Source of the DNA: Varroa destructor
Lineage: Eukaryota; Arthropoda; Arachnida; Mesostigmata; Varroidae
Assembly (NCBI RefSeq): GCF_002443255.2
Contig: NW_019211456.1
Span: forward strand, 39,067,042-39,131,041
DNA length: 64,000 bases
Reading direction: 5' to 3'
Shown here: positions 36,203-48,062 of the stretch, piece after piece
How the letters are laid out: each line of letters starts with the position of its first letter
Position numbering within the stretch: the stretch's first letter is position 1
Translations under genes and position numbers: made by a program
Notes under the pieces: generated by a model
What the model was told of the DNA's origin: nothing
Seen by the model: only the letters and a program-made list of their open reading frames with translations
The model's database searches: none

Positions 36203-37931
36203 TTCATTTATACCCTGTTGAGCCCACTAGAACGTATCGCGAATCAATGTAAATATTTACTATGTGGACCCAGAGGGTTATTTTACTGAAGCTCGCGTTT
36301 TCCAAGAACCTCGAGTCTGACGATTTTTGTACCACTGAAAGCGAAGTGTATTTAATAATAGTCTCGAAAGTTTTCAACCTTGAGATACGTCCTTTTGGTT
36401 TAACCGAAATTAATTGATATTTTTGCGAAATTGAGAAACTTAGCTTCACATTACTTTTTATATCTTCATATAAAATGAAAAAAAATATGGCATTATCTGA
36501 ACAGATTGAATGAAAAGTTATCTAACGTTTCGTAATCTACATAGCTAAAAAATTCGACAAAAAGGTTTTATTTTAAATAAGTGAATCGCCTTAATGTTAC
36601 CTTTATTTTGCTTTTATATACATAACATGTGTGTATATTACGTAAGTGAATAAAGGACATTAAATTACAAAAAATCTCATATTTGTTGACACAAATTAAA
36701 AAGAATGCTACCAAACTGTTTATAGAAGAACAATATTAAATATACTCTAATTTAAAAAATTCAGTCTTAAGTTTTTAATTCATTTTATTTAATTCTATGA
36801 ACAGAAATTACTTTCTTTATGGTTTAGCACAGGATTACTACTAATTGTATCCACTTTTAGACGGAGATCTTTGCATTGATTTGAGTTTTAATGTCAATGA
36901 ATAACAGATACAGCCGGAAAGAAATGATGTTTTCTGCTCTACTAGCTTTACTTGAGAAAACGCGAAATATAAAGGGCAGACTATAATGAACAGACTATAC
37001 GGTAATCGACTATGACCATAACAACCCTTGATTGCTGACTACTAAATTATTCGTACGCATTAACTGCTCATGGTGATAGCAGAAAAAATCATAATTAATC
37101 CACGATATTTTAATCGGCTGGCATCTATTTGACTACAATTAAAAGTCCAAAAGAAATTACAACTCATATACTCATCTAAGACTCTACAACTATGAAGACG
37201 GCCAATGTGCTGTACTTGGTCAGGGCGTACCACGTTGGTCAGCGAACTGAAAAACGAGACGTAAATATGGCCGTCGCATTACGTGCAAGTACAAATTGTG
37301 ACGTAACGATAACGTGAGCCTACGATCGAGGTTTCGTAGTCACACTTGTACACGGATTTGTCGACTATAAAATCATGAATCATGCAGTTCCAGGAATTTT
37401 TGTCACTTTAATTCGTTTTTTGACGTATCGAAGTGCAGTAAAGCATTAAAAAAGTCCATGGCGGACTTATGTCACGGTTGGCTTTGGACCGCCTTCATTG
37501 AGAGTACCAGAGCTTTCCGGGTGTTCTTGAGATTTGCTTGACTGTTCCACATGTAGCTGTGACACAAACTGAATACGAAAAATGCAGAGAAAGAACTAAC
37601 ATTCAGTGCGTGCTAAGGTTTATATACTCGTTTTAAATATTATATATTTATGACGATGTGATCTGGTAGCGCACCAACACTGATGTACATACAGGGTGTA
37701 TTTGCATCTCGGTGTCTATTTTCTCGTGTATTGCACTACGGCAGATCGGCTAACGAACTAAAGAACGTTGAGGGAAAATATTACTTAGCTTTGCATTATT
37801 TTCAGCATCTATTTGTCGTTTGCTGCGAAATATACAAAAGTAAATAATTGAAGCTTTAAGTATGTACATATAATAAATATCTGAAGTATTCTTGAAATAA
37901 AAACATACATATTTTTCACATTTTTATACGT

Positions 37932-37996
37932 TTTAGTTGATTATATCGATAGGACCTTCGTAGACTGCTGATCTAGATTTCTAATAATCGAAATGT
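37932..37996. repeat. Dispersed duplicate, copy 1
   Basis: Shares the core ATAGGACCTTCGTAGACTG, the preceding TTTAGTTG and the following AATCGAAATGT with 38625-38666. This copy has extra bases between core and tail. Confidence 0.7.
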
Positions 37997-38218
37997 AATT
38001 TAAATATAGACATACTTTCCCTCAGAGCATGGAGTGTTCGATTAGTTTAGTCGTCGGTGAATATAAATTACTTTGTTGCAGCGACAAGACCCGAAGAATA
38101 ACCATTGTTGGACCGTATTATATAAATGAGTTTCGCCTCGTCTAAGTTGTAGGCTCGCAAATGCCCTATACATGTATCACATGAGAGTACATTTACCACA
38201 TTTTAGGTTGTCAGCTAG

Positions 38219-38237
38219 GCCGGTATTCCATACCGGC
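38219..38237. repeat. Small GC-containing palindrome
   Basis: GCCGGTAT, then TCC, then its exact complement ATACCGGC. Confidence 0.6.
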
Positions 38238-38624
38238 AAAAACCCAATCGATTTTTGATGATTTGGCCTAAATAATTAGTCATACTAAAGTGACAGAAAT
38301 TCTATTTTAGAACTTGGTAAACAAGACGAAGTACATCTAATATGAAAACATCTGAAAACAATATGGCATATAAGCATATATATAAGCAACAGGACAAAGA
38401 TGAAACGTCAGCCTTCTGTAGCTTGTCTACAAATATACAATTACAGGTTTCTCACAGGATTCGCATTGTAGAATTATTCAAGTGTAAAACATAACGTTCT
38501 ATAGGTAAAATCTACATGATAGCTTACTGGGTAACATATTTAGCATAGAGTCAAATGATGGAATGCCTGAAAATGATACCGGACAAAAAATATAAAGGTA
38601 AAACTTACTTTAATTTAGTTGGTG

Positions 38625-38666
38625 ATATTGATAGGACCTTCGTAGACTGTTGACCTAATCGAAATG
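38625..38666. repeat. Dispersed duplicate, copy 2
   Basis: Same orientation as copy 1, about 0.7 kb away, with a few substitutions and a deletion. It may be a remnant of a short mobile element or a local duplication. Confidence 0.7.
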
Positions 38667-41600
38667 TTTACGGCAGATGTTAAGTGTAAGGAAGAACTTG
38701 TCGAATAAAGAAACTAGTACAATTGTGCATTTAGGGCTTGTTGTTTCATATAATTTATACAGGTATAAATGCGATGATAAGGTAGGGTTTTTGGCGTTTT
38801 TATTTTAAGTAGAACATGATAATCAATAAAACTTTGGATCGAGATGGATGGCGTGGGTCATCAGCCTCGTAGTCGGACTATTTCGGCTAGCCACCATTAG
38901 GTTATTCAACATTATGTACCCATTAATTAAGTAGTGTGTTAAATTAAACGTATGGGAATAAATGTAAGATTAGTTACATTCGATTGATCTTCGAAACACA
39001 ATCCGTGTAATTGTTGATGTAATTATAATTAATGATTAAAAATTGCTTGGTCACATTTCAAACAAACTATTGGCAATTATTCATATAGAAAGCTTCGCGT
39101 TACGTGCGTTTTGTAATATACCTGAAGTACGGAATCAATACCAAACTTAACTGAACTTGCCTACATATTAAGGTGCTTTTTCTCAACGGGAAATACCTAA
39201 ACTGGCCATTAAGTGTGAGTTTGTTGATGCTTTCGGAAGAAAACGCTGTCTATGACTTAGCAGTAAGATTAATGATTAAGTTGGCGGTGTAGAATGTTAA
39301 TTATGAACAACCAACAGCAGGGACCTACTTAACTAATTTGGGTTAATTATTCAACCGTTATGCATTGCTTTTAGCACGAAACGAAGTGCGTCGATATTCA
39401 ACTACAAACCATCTTACGTTTTCCTAAATATGGTATTACTGCACCATTATGAAAGTACAATTACCTAAATTGGCCTATCTTATATGGTAGACCAACGACA
39501 CAAAACGGTGGCCATACTTTATTAACTTAAGAAAGCAAATAGTCTTTACTACGTATTGAACTGCACGCCAATTGTTTACCATGCTTGATATTCTTAATTT
39601 GGTTTATTCTTTGTTGTAATCTGTACTGACATATCATTGCAAAGGCCGAAATATCCAGAAATTATTTACGATTCTGAGTAAGTACAGATGAGTGCCCTTG
39701 CATTGAGTTATAACGTAGGTACCGCATATCAAAAAAGTGAAAAAATTTTGCACAGACGTTTGGGTGCACTGATTTAATGGCCTAAAAAATGGGAGGACAA
39801 TGAAAATAAAAAACATAAAATGCTTTACTTGATCTTCCAGAGGGGTTCAGAAATTCGATTAGCACGTTAGTCTATTTACTACTTCAGTATCAGGGCCAAA
39901 TGCACCTTTCTTTCCAAAGGTAGGGCTTCATTCACGGACGAGAAAGTGATCGCTTCACCATTTGACCAAAAGAGTACGGAAATTAACAACTCAGGGGACA
40001 GCTCTACGACAACGACAGTTTTTTTTGTAAACAACTTATCTTTAAGAATGGCTATCCTGTGTAAATTTTTTGCGCATACTTCTTTGTAAAAGCGCGCAGC
40101 AACATCTACACTCGAAAACAATTAGTGTTATCACGTTCGACATATTGACATAGAGCGCACATTTCTCGTAGGCAACAAAAAAAGCCTTTCCTATTGCTCC
40201 AACGGAATCAATCGACTGCTATATTAGGTTTTTTAAACTATCTTGTGATCACTGCGAAAGCTTGCGGTTTCCAAAACTCATTGCAGTCCAAGACTTCAAA
40301 CCCAGCCGAGAAAATCTGTATTATTTGAGTATATATATCTCAGAGATGACGTAACGGCGGTCCGTCAGCTTGGGAGGCCAAGTTTGAATCTTTAGCCATT
40401 TTTCGAAAATAATCATGATAATTAATGCAGTCACTTAGAGTAGTCGAGATTGATGGCTTGAATAAGAGCTTCACGCGGCCACGATGAAAAAAAGCGTATT
40501 TTGTAAGAGGATATAGCGTTGATTTGTTAATACGATGAGCTAAATGAGGTCTCAAAATATCAAAATGTCTCTGCTTGTAAATAGAAAAAAGGCATACGCA
40601 TACCCGCTCTGTCTCACTTATGTTTAGTTTCGGGGATCAATGATTATGAAGACAATAACAATACGCCCACGAAGTGTCCGCTGGGATTAAAGTGTACCCA
40701 ATAGATACAAATGATTTTATTCTGATTTTTTTTTCAAGGTGCCGTTTAAAATTGTCTGTTTTATTCTGTAGTTCTTGCCTGTACACAAAAATCACTTGTA
40801 TTATTTCAAAACTTGAGGCACTTCCTCGGCTACCATTATATCTTGACCGACAGCAACGTCAAATACATTGCCCACAATCATGTTCACTATCGCGCTTAGC
40901 ATGCTGTTTTTCTCGGGTTATGCGTACTTGAAATCATTCTCAGAACACAAACAGAATACTGGGGCATATTGGGCATTTTGATTTATGATACGTGCAAAAA
41001 TTTTTATGGTGTAATCATGGGAAGCATATGATTTGAAAATACGGAATCAGGCTAGCAAAAGGCGTTCAAATAAATAAGGCATTCATTAGACGAAATTTAG
41101 CGATTTTTCTAAGGAACCCGTTGTAACATTCTGCTACATCAAAATCTATATAAAAATTTTTGAATTATCCAATATTCATCAAGCAAAAGTATGTATCACA
41201 TAAGTATTTTATCTGCTTGCTCTGTGGGATCGACTGCCAACGTCATCGCGCTATTTTTCTCTAATCTAGGATATCATGTACAATATAACGATATCCATAT
41301 GCATATCTCACTGTCCAGCTTTATCTTTCTAGGAGTTGATTATCTAGGTTATACACACGATACCTCAACAAACGATTCTTACTATTGAAGTCAATTGTAC
41401 TATTGTTGCATTCAACAGACTCAACAAATAACCTACAAATGTGGTGGCGTGGCTGTATTCGAAGAACCATCGCCATTTTCGATATTGGTACTTGTTGATT
41501 GGTTGCCACGACCACGATTTATTGACGGTTACTGTTTGACTGGTTTTAACCCAAATACACTGAACCCCTAGTGAAGTTTTTCCCTGCTGCAGTTTCTACT

Positions 41601-43355
41601 GCGTCTTTTTGCTTATACCGAAAACATCAACAAACGACTGTTGCTGTATTTGTGATTTTCTTTCGCTAGAATATGCAGACAGGAAAACCATAAGTCCTAA
41701 TTTACTTGATATTATCCGTTCAAATCACTTGATGATATTCCCAGTATCATTTTTTATTTTAGAATGAGAATAAGTTACATCGTATTTATGCCATCTATTG
41801 CATGACCTTCTAAATGAGGAGCATCAAAACACATCGTGTGTGACAAGGATGGCTTGCACAAACGTATTGTAGGTATATTGTTTGTAAGCAGTTAAAGTTA
41901 GAACTTCATACCATATGAGACCGAAACAGATATTAACAGTGTTCATCGTTTTTCGGCGTTTACATGATCCGAAATAAATAAAGGGATTCATATAATAGGA
42001 AACGACTTTAAGCTACGAAAATCTGATTAATTCAAAGCAAAACACCAGCGAAATGTGTGTTTTCTTATAATTTGCATACTTTTTGATTAACACAAAGTAT
42101 TTTCGCTATAATATTTTGATTTTATTTGGAGTGCGCCTTACCTGCAGGCGAAAAGTCAACGCTCTGAATTCCGAACGACCAAGTGTCACAAACCTTGAAT
42201 CCATGATCACTTAGATACGCCGTTTTCCAAAGTGCCAAAGCAGTATTTAAAATGACTTAAATGCATCTAAAATATGCGAATGTAAAAGCTATATAGTTCC
42301 TATGAATGAGAAGAGTCGCTTTTTATATTTGGAATACACGGCTTAATTTTTGACAGCAAGTTGGTTTTTATTTTATGATTCAGAAGCTACAATTTGAATT
42401 GCCTATAGAAGAATATAATCTATCCAGTCGCCGACGATTAATTTTCGTTACCAAAAACTAAATGTATCCACTAACTATTCGATTGTAGCACAGCATACTG
42501 CCTACATGTATATGTGTCAATGCGACCCTACTAGGGTTTTGCTCTTGTTGATACGAGAGGCTGCATAATCTCCAGCGCGGCATCTAACTATCCGCACTTA
42601 GTCCCACGCTCTAGATGCTAGTAGGAACCATGCCTCCCAATGTCGTTTTTCCTGCTGGATCAATTATTCACGCACCTAAACCTCTGCAACGGGTCGCTTT
42701 GCTAGTATGGCCTATCCCGCTATTTTCTCTACGGTGCTGCTCTATTTCCGGCCCTTATACAGTGCTTCACAGCACTAACTCGTGATCGTCGGTAGCAAAC
42801 GTTAGCGTCGTATACTAACTTCAGTTGACGTCCAGGATCAGACACCCTGTGCAGCCATCCAACGTGGCACCATTATGTGGTGCGGGCCCGCGAGAGAGTT
42901 ACCCCACCGCCAAACAGCACCAGAACAGTAATCCAAAGATATCAATGCGACAAGGCAAACTAGCCTAACCGTATGGAGTATGGGGTTGGTGGACTCCAAC
43001 AACTGGGTCTCGAAATGGGGTCATTTGTTTACCCTTTCCCATGGGTTGACGCGCGGTTTGTATGCGGTGGCTGGTAGAGCCGGTGCCGGCAGCTTTAGGA
43101 TGACACCAACTAACTGCGATACTGAGACTAGTCGAGACGTTTGGTTAACTACCTTTTCCAACGTTTACAGGCTTGGCAATGATCTCCCGAAAACCATTAG
43201 TCCACAAGTACATGTTCGATCGGGCTACCGCTAGGGTTGCATCCACTCCAAGTGACCCTTTATCTAACTCATAGTGTGTTTCCACAAGGATAATCGTGGC
43301 ATTTGTGAGTGAACTCATAGGTGGAGTCAATAAAAAATCAAAAGTGCGTCTTTGC

Positions 43356-43432
43356 GACTGTTGAGTCTCTTTTACAAACTTCAGTGACTGTTGACTCCCT
43401 TTTACAAACCTCAGTGACTGTTGGATTTCTTT
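43356..43432. repeat. Imperfect 30-bp tandem repeat
   Basis: Two 30-base copies (43356-43385 and 43386-43415) differ at a few sites, and a partial third copy follows. They lie about 140 bases before a candidate coding exon. Confidence 0.8.
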
Positions 43433-43572
43433 GTAACGAAGTAACTCAAACAAACATTCAATCCTACAGTAAGCGAAAAATTACCAGCTGCAGCACTTTG
43501 GCACTAGCTTAGTGAAAAGGACTCTAGCGAAGTGTTTTGACGACTACGTGTCAGACGAGCATTTTGGGCAAG

Positions 43573-43836
43573 ATGTCATCTGCAAAAGTAATGTCGGCCA
43601 ACATCTCAACCCTTGCTTTGCATCGCTTCAACCCACGAGATGCTGGATTCACAGGATCCTGGCGAGAGCTCCCGTTGGCCGCACAAGACATTTTACAGGC
43701 ACGGGTCTTTGACGGACCCGGCGGCTATGTAAAGCACGACCTTATTTTCCCACGACCACCGCTTCAGGCTGTCGAAGACAACCTAAATAAATGGCATAAA
43801 AACATGGTGCAAGATCTTCAGAAGAACTGCGGACGC
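43573..43836 (+). CDS. Candidate first coding exon of an unidentified gene (partial)
   Basis: An 88-codon frame from ATG 43573 to a consensus donor (CGC before GTAAGT). Its composition is protein-like (HRFNPRDAGFTGSWREL, DGPGGYVKHDLIFPRPP, an amphipathic end ending QKNCGR), and codons favour C/G at the third position. No signal peptide or known domain is seen. Phase-compatible candidate exons follow at 44385 and 47950, but the chain is speculative and no end was found. It could also be a gene remnant. Confidence 0.45.
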
Positions 43837-44384
43837 GTAAGTATTCACGTAAGACGCAATGCGATCTATTTCATAAAAGTACATATAAAGCGATTTACTT
43901 ATACGATATAGATGAGTGTTGAAAATTGACTAAGCGGCCGATTGGTCATTCAGCATGACCTGAAAACTTTTCACTAGCGACTTCTCGCGTCCCATCAATA
44001 TGTCGCAAATTGAGTAGACCTAATTTCCATACTATTGTTGGTCATATAGGTATATACCATAACGCAACTTGAATTCACTAGACTTCAGGATCATGGAAAG
44101 TTGGACTTGTCGAATTATGTGACATTTTAAATCCGAACTTAATCCCATCTATATCCAATCTTGTGAGAAACAATCAATTTCAGAACTCATATTAGAACAA
44201 AAATAGAAGCGCATATTCCCGTCTGCAGCCATGCGCTCATGGAAAACGCACCGAGACTTCAAAAGCATAACGCGCAAAAAAAATTCTCTTTTTAAGCTGG
44301 CACTTTGCTATTATATAATATATATTGATTTAGCTTGACTTGATTTCTTACATGCCGATTTTATGATGCCGAACTAATACTTAG

Positions 44385-44530
44385 ACTTATGTGAAACTGT
44401 GTTTGCTCCAATCACCTGCTAACTTCACACCTAACTCTGACTCAATAGACTCTGCGCAAGGCAGTCAGAACTTCGATCCCGGACAAAACTCAAACAACAG
44501 GACAAAAAAGCTTCGTTTAATGTTACTTGG
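44385..44530 (+). CDS. Weak candidate exon
   Basis: Open in phase 0 after a CTTAG acceptor, which suits the 43573-43836 exon. It encodes a Ser/Asn/Gln-rich stretch, then TKKLRLML. A possible donor (G before GTGTAG) is near 44530. The acceptor has a poor pyrimidine tract. Confidence 0.2.
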
Positions 44531-47500
44531 TGTAGTATCGTCAAAGAAATATTTATTTACCCAAGATTTACGATTAGAGATAAACTTCAATTTGATAATT
44601 CAAAGTCGTTTTCCCAAATATTTCCAACCAATATGGACAGCAAGCTGAACACCAGCGTAGATACCCTTGTAAACGTAAATGCGAACTGTAGGAATGCAGA
44701 AAGTCGCAGCGAATATTCATGAATGGATTCGCTCGAACATGCATTGCTATTGCATGCGCCAGAACCAAACGTCTCTAGCCAGACTCGAACTAGGAAGGAG
44801 GAATAAAAAAGAGGAATGAAAAAGAAATAAAAAAGAAGGAATAAACAATTTTATTATATTATATTTACTTTAGTTCCGATTAAACCCGATAATTTTATTG
44901 ACTTTTTATAAATTGGAAGGCGTTATTAGGAGAGACCGTTAAAACGTTTCACATGCATGCAACTGAGAATTTCTCCCAACAGAAAACCTTTTGAATAAAA
45001 TGGGTACAATAAACTTGCTAAAATTGACTGATCTAACTTTGACTGAACCGACAAAGGCTGCTGGAAGCACCGATTAGTCATAAACAATCTGTATTTTTCA
45101 TTATGGCAATTACATCGGCTAAAGCCACTTGCACCACCTTAAAGTTCACAAGCGATTCGTGTACGTTAAGTAGTTGTCATGTGCCATTGTCTTGTAAATC
45201 TGGTTTTAGATTCACGACGAGTCAACCCATGTTAGCTTTGAAAATAAATTAACGCCGGTGGAACAGTGTGCGGAACCATCAGCTAACGATAATATAGAAA
45301 ATCGATAGGAGCGGGGCGGGCATTTGAAATATCCGAAAGCATGGCTGTATACGCAGAACAAATAAGGGCATCACTTTTCAGACTATTTCCTCCATAACAA
45401 ACCGAAGTCTTGAACAGAACCAGCGTTGGAACGATCTAATGGAAAAAAGGCAGCAACGCCTAGAAAATGGTATTCTCTCTGTATACTCTCAAGGAACTCT
45501 ATCGTTAGTTAATGTAAGGGATACACTTATAGAAAGGTACATATAACGTTTAGACGATGCCTATTATGAGTAAATTCACTACTCACGTCTTTAGTAAAAT
45601 AGCTAACACCCTAATAATCAAATAGGTTAAATAAGTCAGGTTGAAATGGATGATTATCTCTGACTGCAGCCGCATTCGTCCCGAAAGATTACGCAAGTAG
45701 AAACTAAACATATTTCAGTGATAATGAGACTTCGCAGATATGCACGAGGCCGTGTTCTTTGAATAAGCGAATAGACGGTATTGACCAATTTTAACTACAT
45801 TTCAGTTCCAGATACATCTCGGAAGTGATTACCTGGCATATTTAGTAAAACGCATCCAATTATTTCAGTCTGTGAAATCCATGTGCGAGATAAGCATTTG
45901 TAAGATCTTCAGAGACGCAACAACGAACAGTGTACTAAAGGAAAGAAACGATAAATATAGCACGGTATATAAATAATCTCATTGCTTGTAAAGCAAAGCT
46001 TGAAGTGCGCACGTCCATTATGCAGGTATGATTATGCAGGTAGCTGTTAGTAATAGTTAGTAAATGCCAGGGTTGTAATTTCAGCCTTTATAGCTAAGTA
46101 CTAGACAAACACGGTAGGACTCGAACCAGTGTAACAAGCCTTCAGAATACGTTAGATGAATATAGCAGATCTAATATTTACTGCGTCTTCCAAAATCACT
46201 ACTACTAGTGTAGCAGTATTAGTATTGTACATGGCTAGTTCTCGAATTCGATTGAAATCTTAGTTCTTTCCGATTATTTCAAAAACAATGAGTTATAGGT
46301 AAATGGTTTTATCAGGAAAATTGTACGTCTTTTTAGTAGTGCTAAAAGGGGCTCGATCGTTTATCTAAAAAACCGATTAGACAGTGAGAACCTTATATAT
46401 TTGGTTGCCATAAAGAATCCATAGCACCAACTTAGCATATCTATCAATTCAAAGTTTTCTTTTTTCGTTTTTCTAGAGCACTTCACAGAACCTTAAACAG
46501 GATACTCAATATGAGGTAATTATACAGAGTTTCGATCTCTAATATATCGCTTATCATTTAATGTAGTCGTACGCAAGGAAATCTAAATCATTTTGGTACC
46601 AGAGGATACGTCTCATAACGATACACGACTTTTAGACTAAAGGTATTTCACTCTAAGGTAATGCTCTCATTAGTATATGTTTGTGCAGTAAGGCATTACA
46701 TAGCCCTGCTACCAATCTACAGTGAAAGATTTCTTAGAACAACCCCGTAGCGACAAGTAGCTGGCACCACGCAAAATAGAGGAGAATAAAAAAAATAGCC
46801 CAAGGTCGCATATAACTACTTATATCAACGGTATACACATTCGTACATGGTATCCACGGAGGTAGCCGAAATGCATTCGATCCAATTAGATGTAGATGAT
46901 CGTAGTCCAATAATAGGTTCATCGATATTTTTCAGTCTACAGACACCGTACCGCTGTAACGATAAAAGCCCAACACAGTAAACTGGCACCGGCGAAATTA
47001 TACGACACATTCATTCAGAGATGGTCGAACATATTAGTACACTGTCGTAAGAATCCTGGGATTGCTGCTACTGTAATGTATATATCTCCCATGGTTATAT
47101 TACATGGATACAAAAAAAATGTTTCGCGCTCCATTGATCTGGAGAGATCAGGGACATCTGCATATACCTGCACAACTTCATAGTGTAACTCTCTCGTCGT
47201 CGTTCGCCCAATATACAGTCATGATGCGTACGTATAGACACGTTCTGTCCAGTAACGATCCTTTCTCCTGTTATGTATGGGATCGTGCAGCAAAATATTT
47301 CCCAAGGTTCCCTTATACTTGGCGTCGTTATCCAGCTTACAGCCAGTCCTTTTGCTTGGCTAAACTGTCTGAGCGCGTATACAGCAAGAGACTTAACGTA
47401 ACGCCTCTATCTTATGCTGTACCTGCTTGCAGAGCCAGGTTGACATCACTGAATTTACAGATAGGGAGTTGCTACGTAGAAGCGTTTCAACGAAGCCCGT

Positions 47501-47949
47501 GATTTGCGTTTGGTTCAAGTCATTTCCATGAAATCTGGTCTCGCAGAGGGTATTCCCATCGAGCTCTGGTAGGGGCAGTGACTCAAATAGGGAAAGGGGT
47601 AGGGTGCAGCCAGTGTGGTTATCAAGTATTGGTGTTTCCGTAAAACCCAATTTGCAGTCCAACAAATAGGAATTGCAATGAATCCGTCGAAATTATGAAG
47701 AACCCCACCGATTTCTATCTATTCGTCCAGACTCCGTAACATCTGAACAACTTGTTGATTAAACACTGTTGAGGCAAGTTCTGTGTGTGTAAAAAGTGGT
47801 GTATTAGTATTGAAAATTAGCGTTCGGTTTCTTTGTGGAAGTCTTATAGGATACCAGACAAAAAACCTGCTTACCCGTTGAGACTGCACGTGGGTTATTG
47901 CTAGAATATTATTGCTTAAGCTAAAACAAAAAAGGAAATATAATTTTAG

Positions 47950-48062
47950 ATCCATGCAAGATGGTCCAATTTGGTCCCTCGGTGAGCGTGTGGAGTCCAG
48001 AAGATGAACAAATGGCCTTTGTGCCGTGTGGTATTGTGTATAAACGGCCGCTTAAGACAGAA
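47950..48062 (+). CDS. Candidate coding exon
   Basis: A TTTTAG acceptor, a 113-base open segment and a consensus donor (GAA before GTAAGT). It reads MVQFGPSVSVWSPEDEQMAF and onward to YKRPLKTE, with protein-like composition. It accepts one leftover base, which would match a donor near 44530. An alternative is a first exon starting at ATG 47961. No domain is recognised. Confidence 0.35.

Larger units (their letters stand above)
34813..43320. other. Long AT-rich region without a supported gene
   Basis: No exon chain was found on either strand. It holds a short TTAGG run (36184-36202), a diverged duplicate pair (37932-37996 and 38625-38666) and a small palindrome (38219-38237). From about 42550 to 43250 base composition becomes more GC-rich without a readable gene, possibly an old insertion. 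Confidence 0.5.

Noticed and set aside
44745..44800. Second tRNA-like B box on the minus strand
   Set aside because: The T stem is only partly paired, and the upstream sequence is a purine-rich tract that cannot make the rest of a tRNA.
46040..46130. tRNA-like B box (GGTTCGAGTCC on the minus strand)
   Set aside because: The flanking bases do not form the T stem and no acceptor or anticodon arms can be built around it.
47104..47502. 132-codon plus-strand frame and overlapping 90-codon minus-strand frame
   Set aside because: No recognisable motif, splice signals or repeat ends. Kept as a weak possibility of decayed insertion sequence only.
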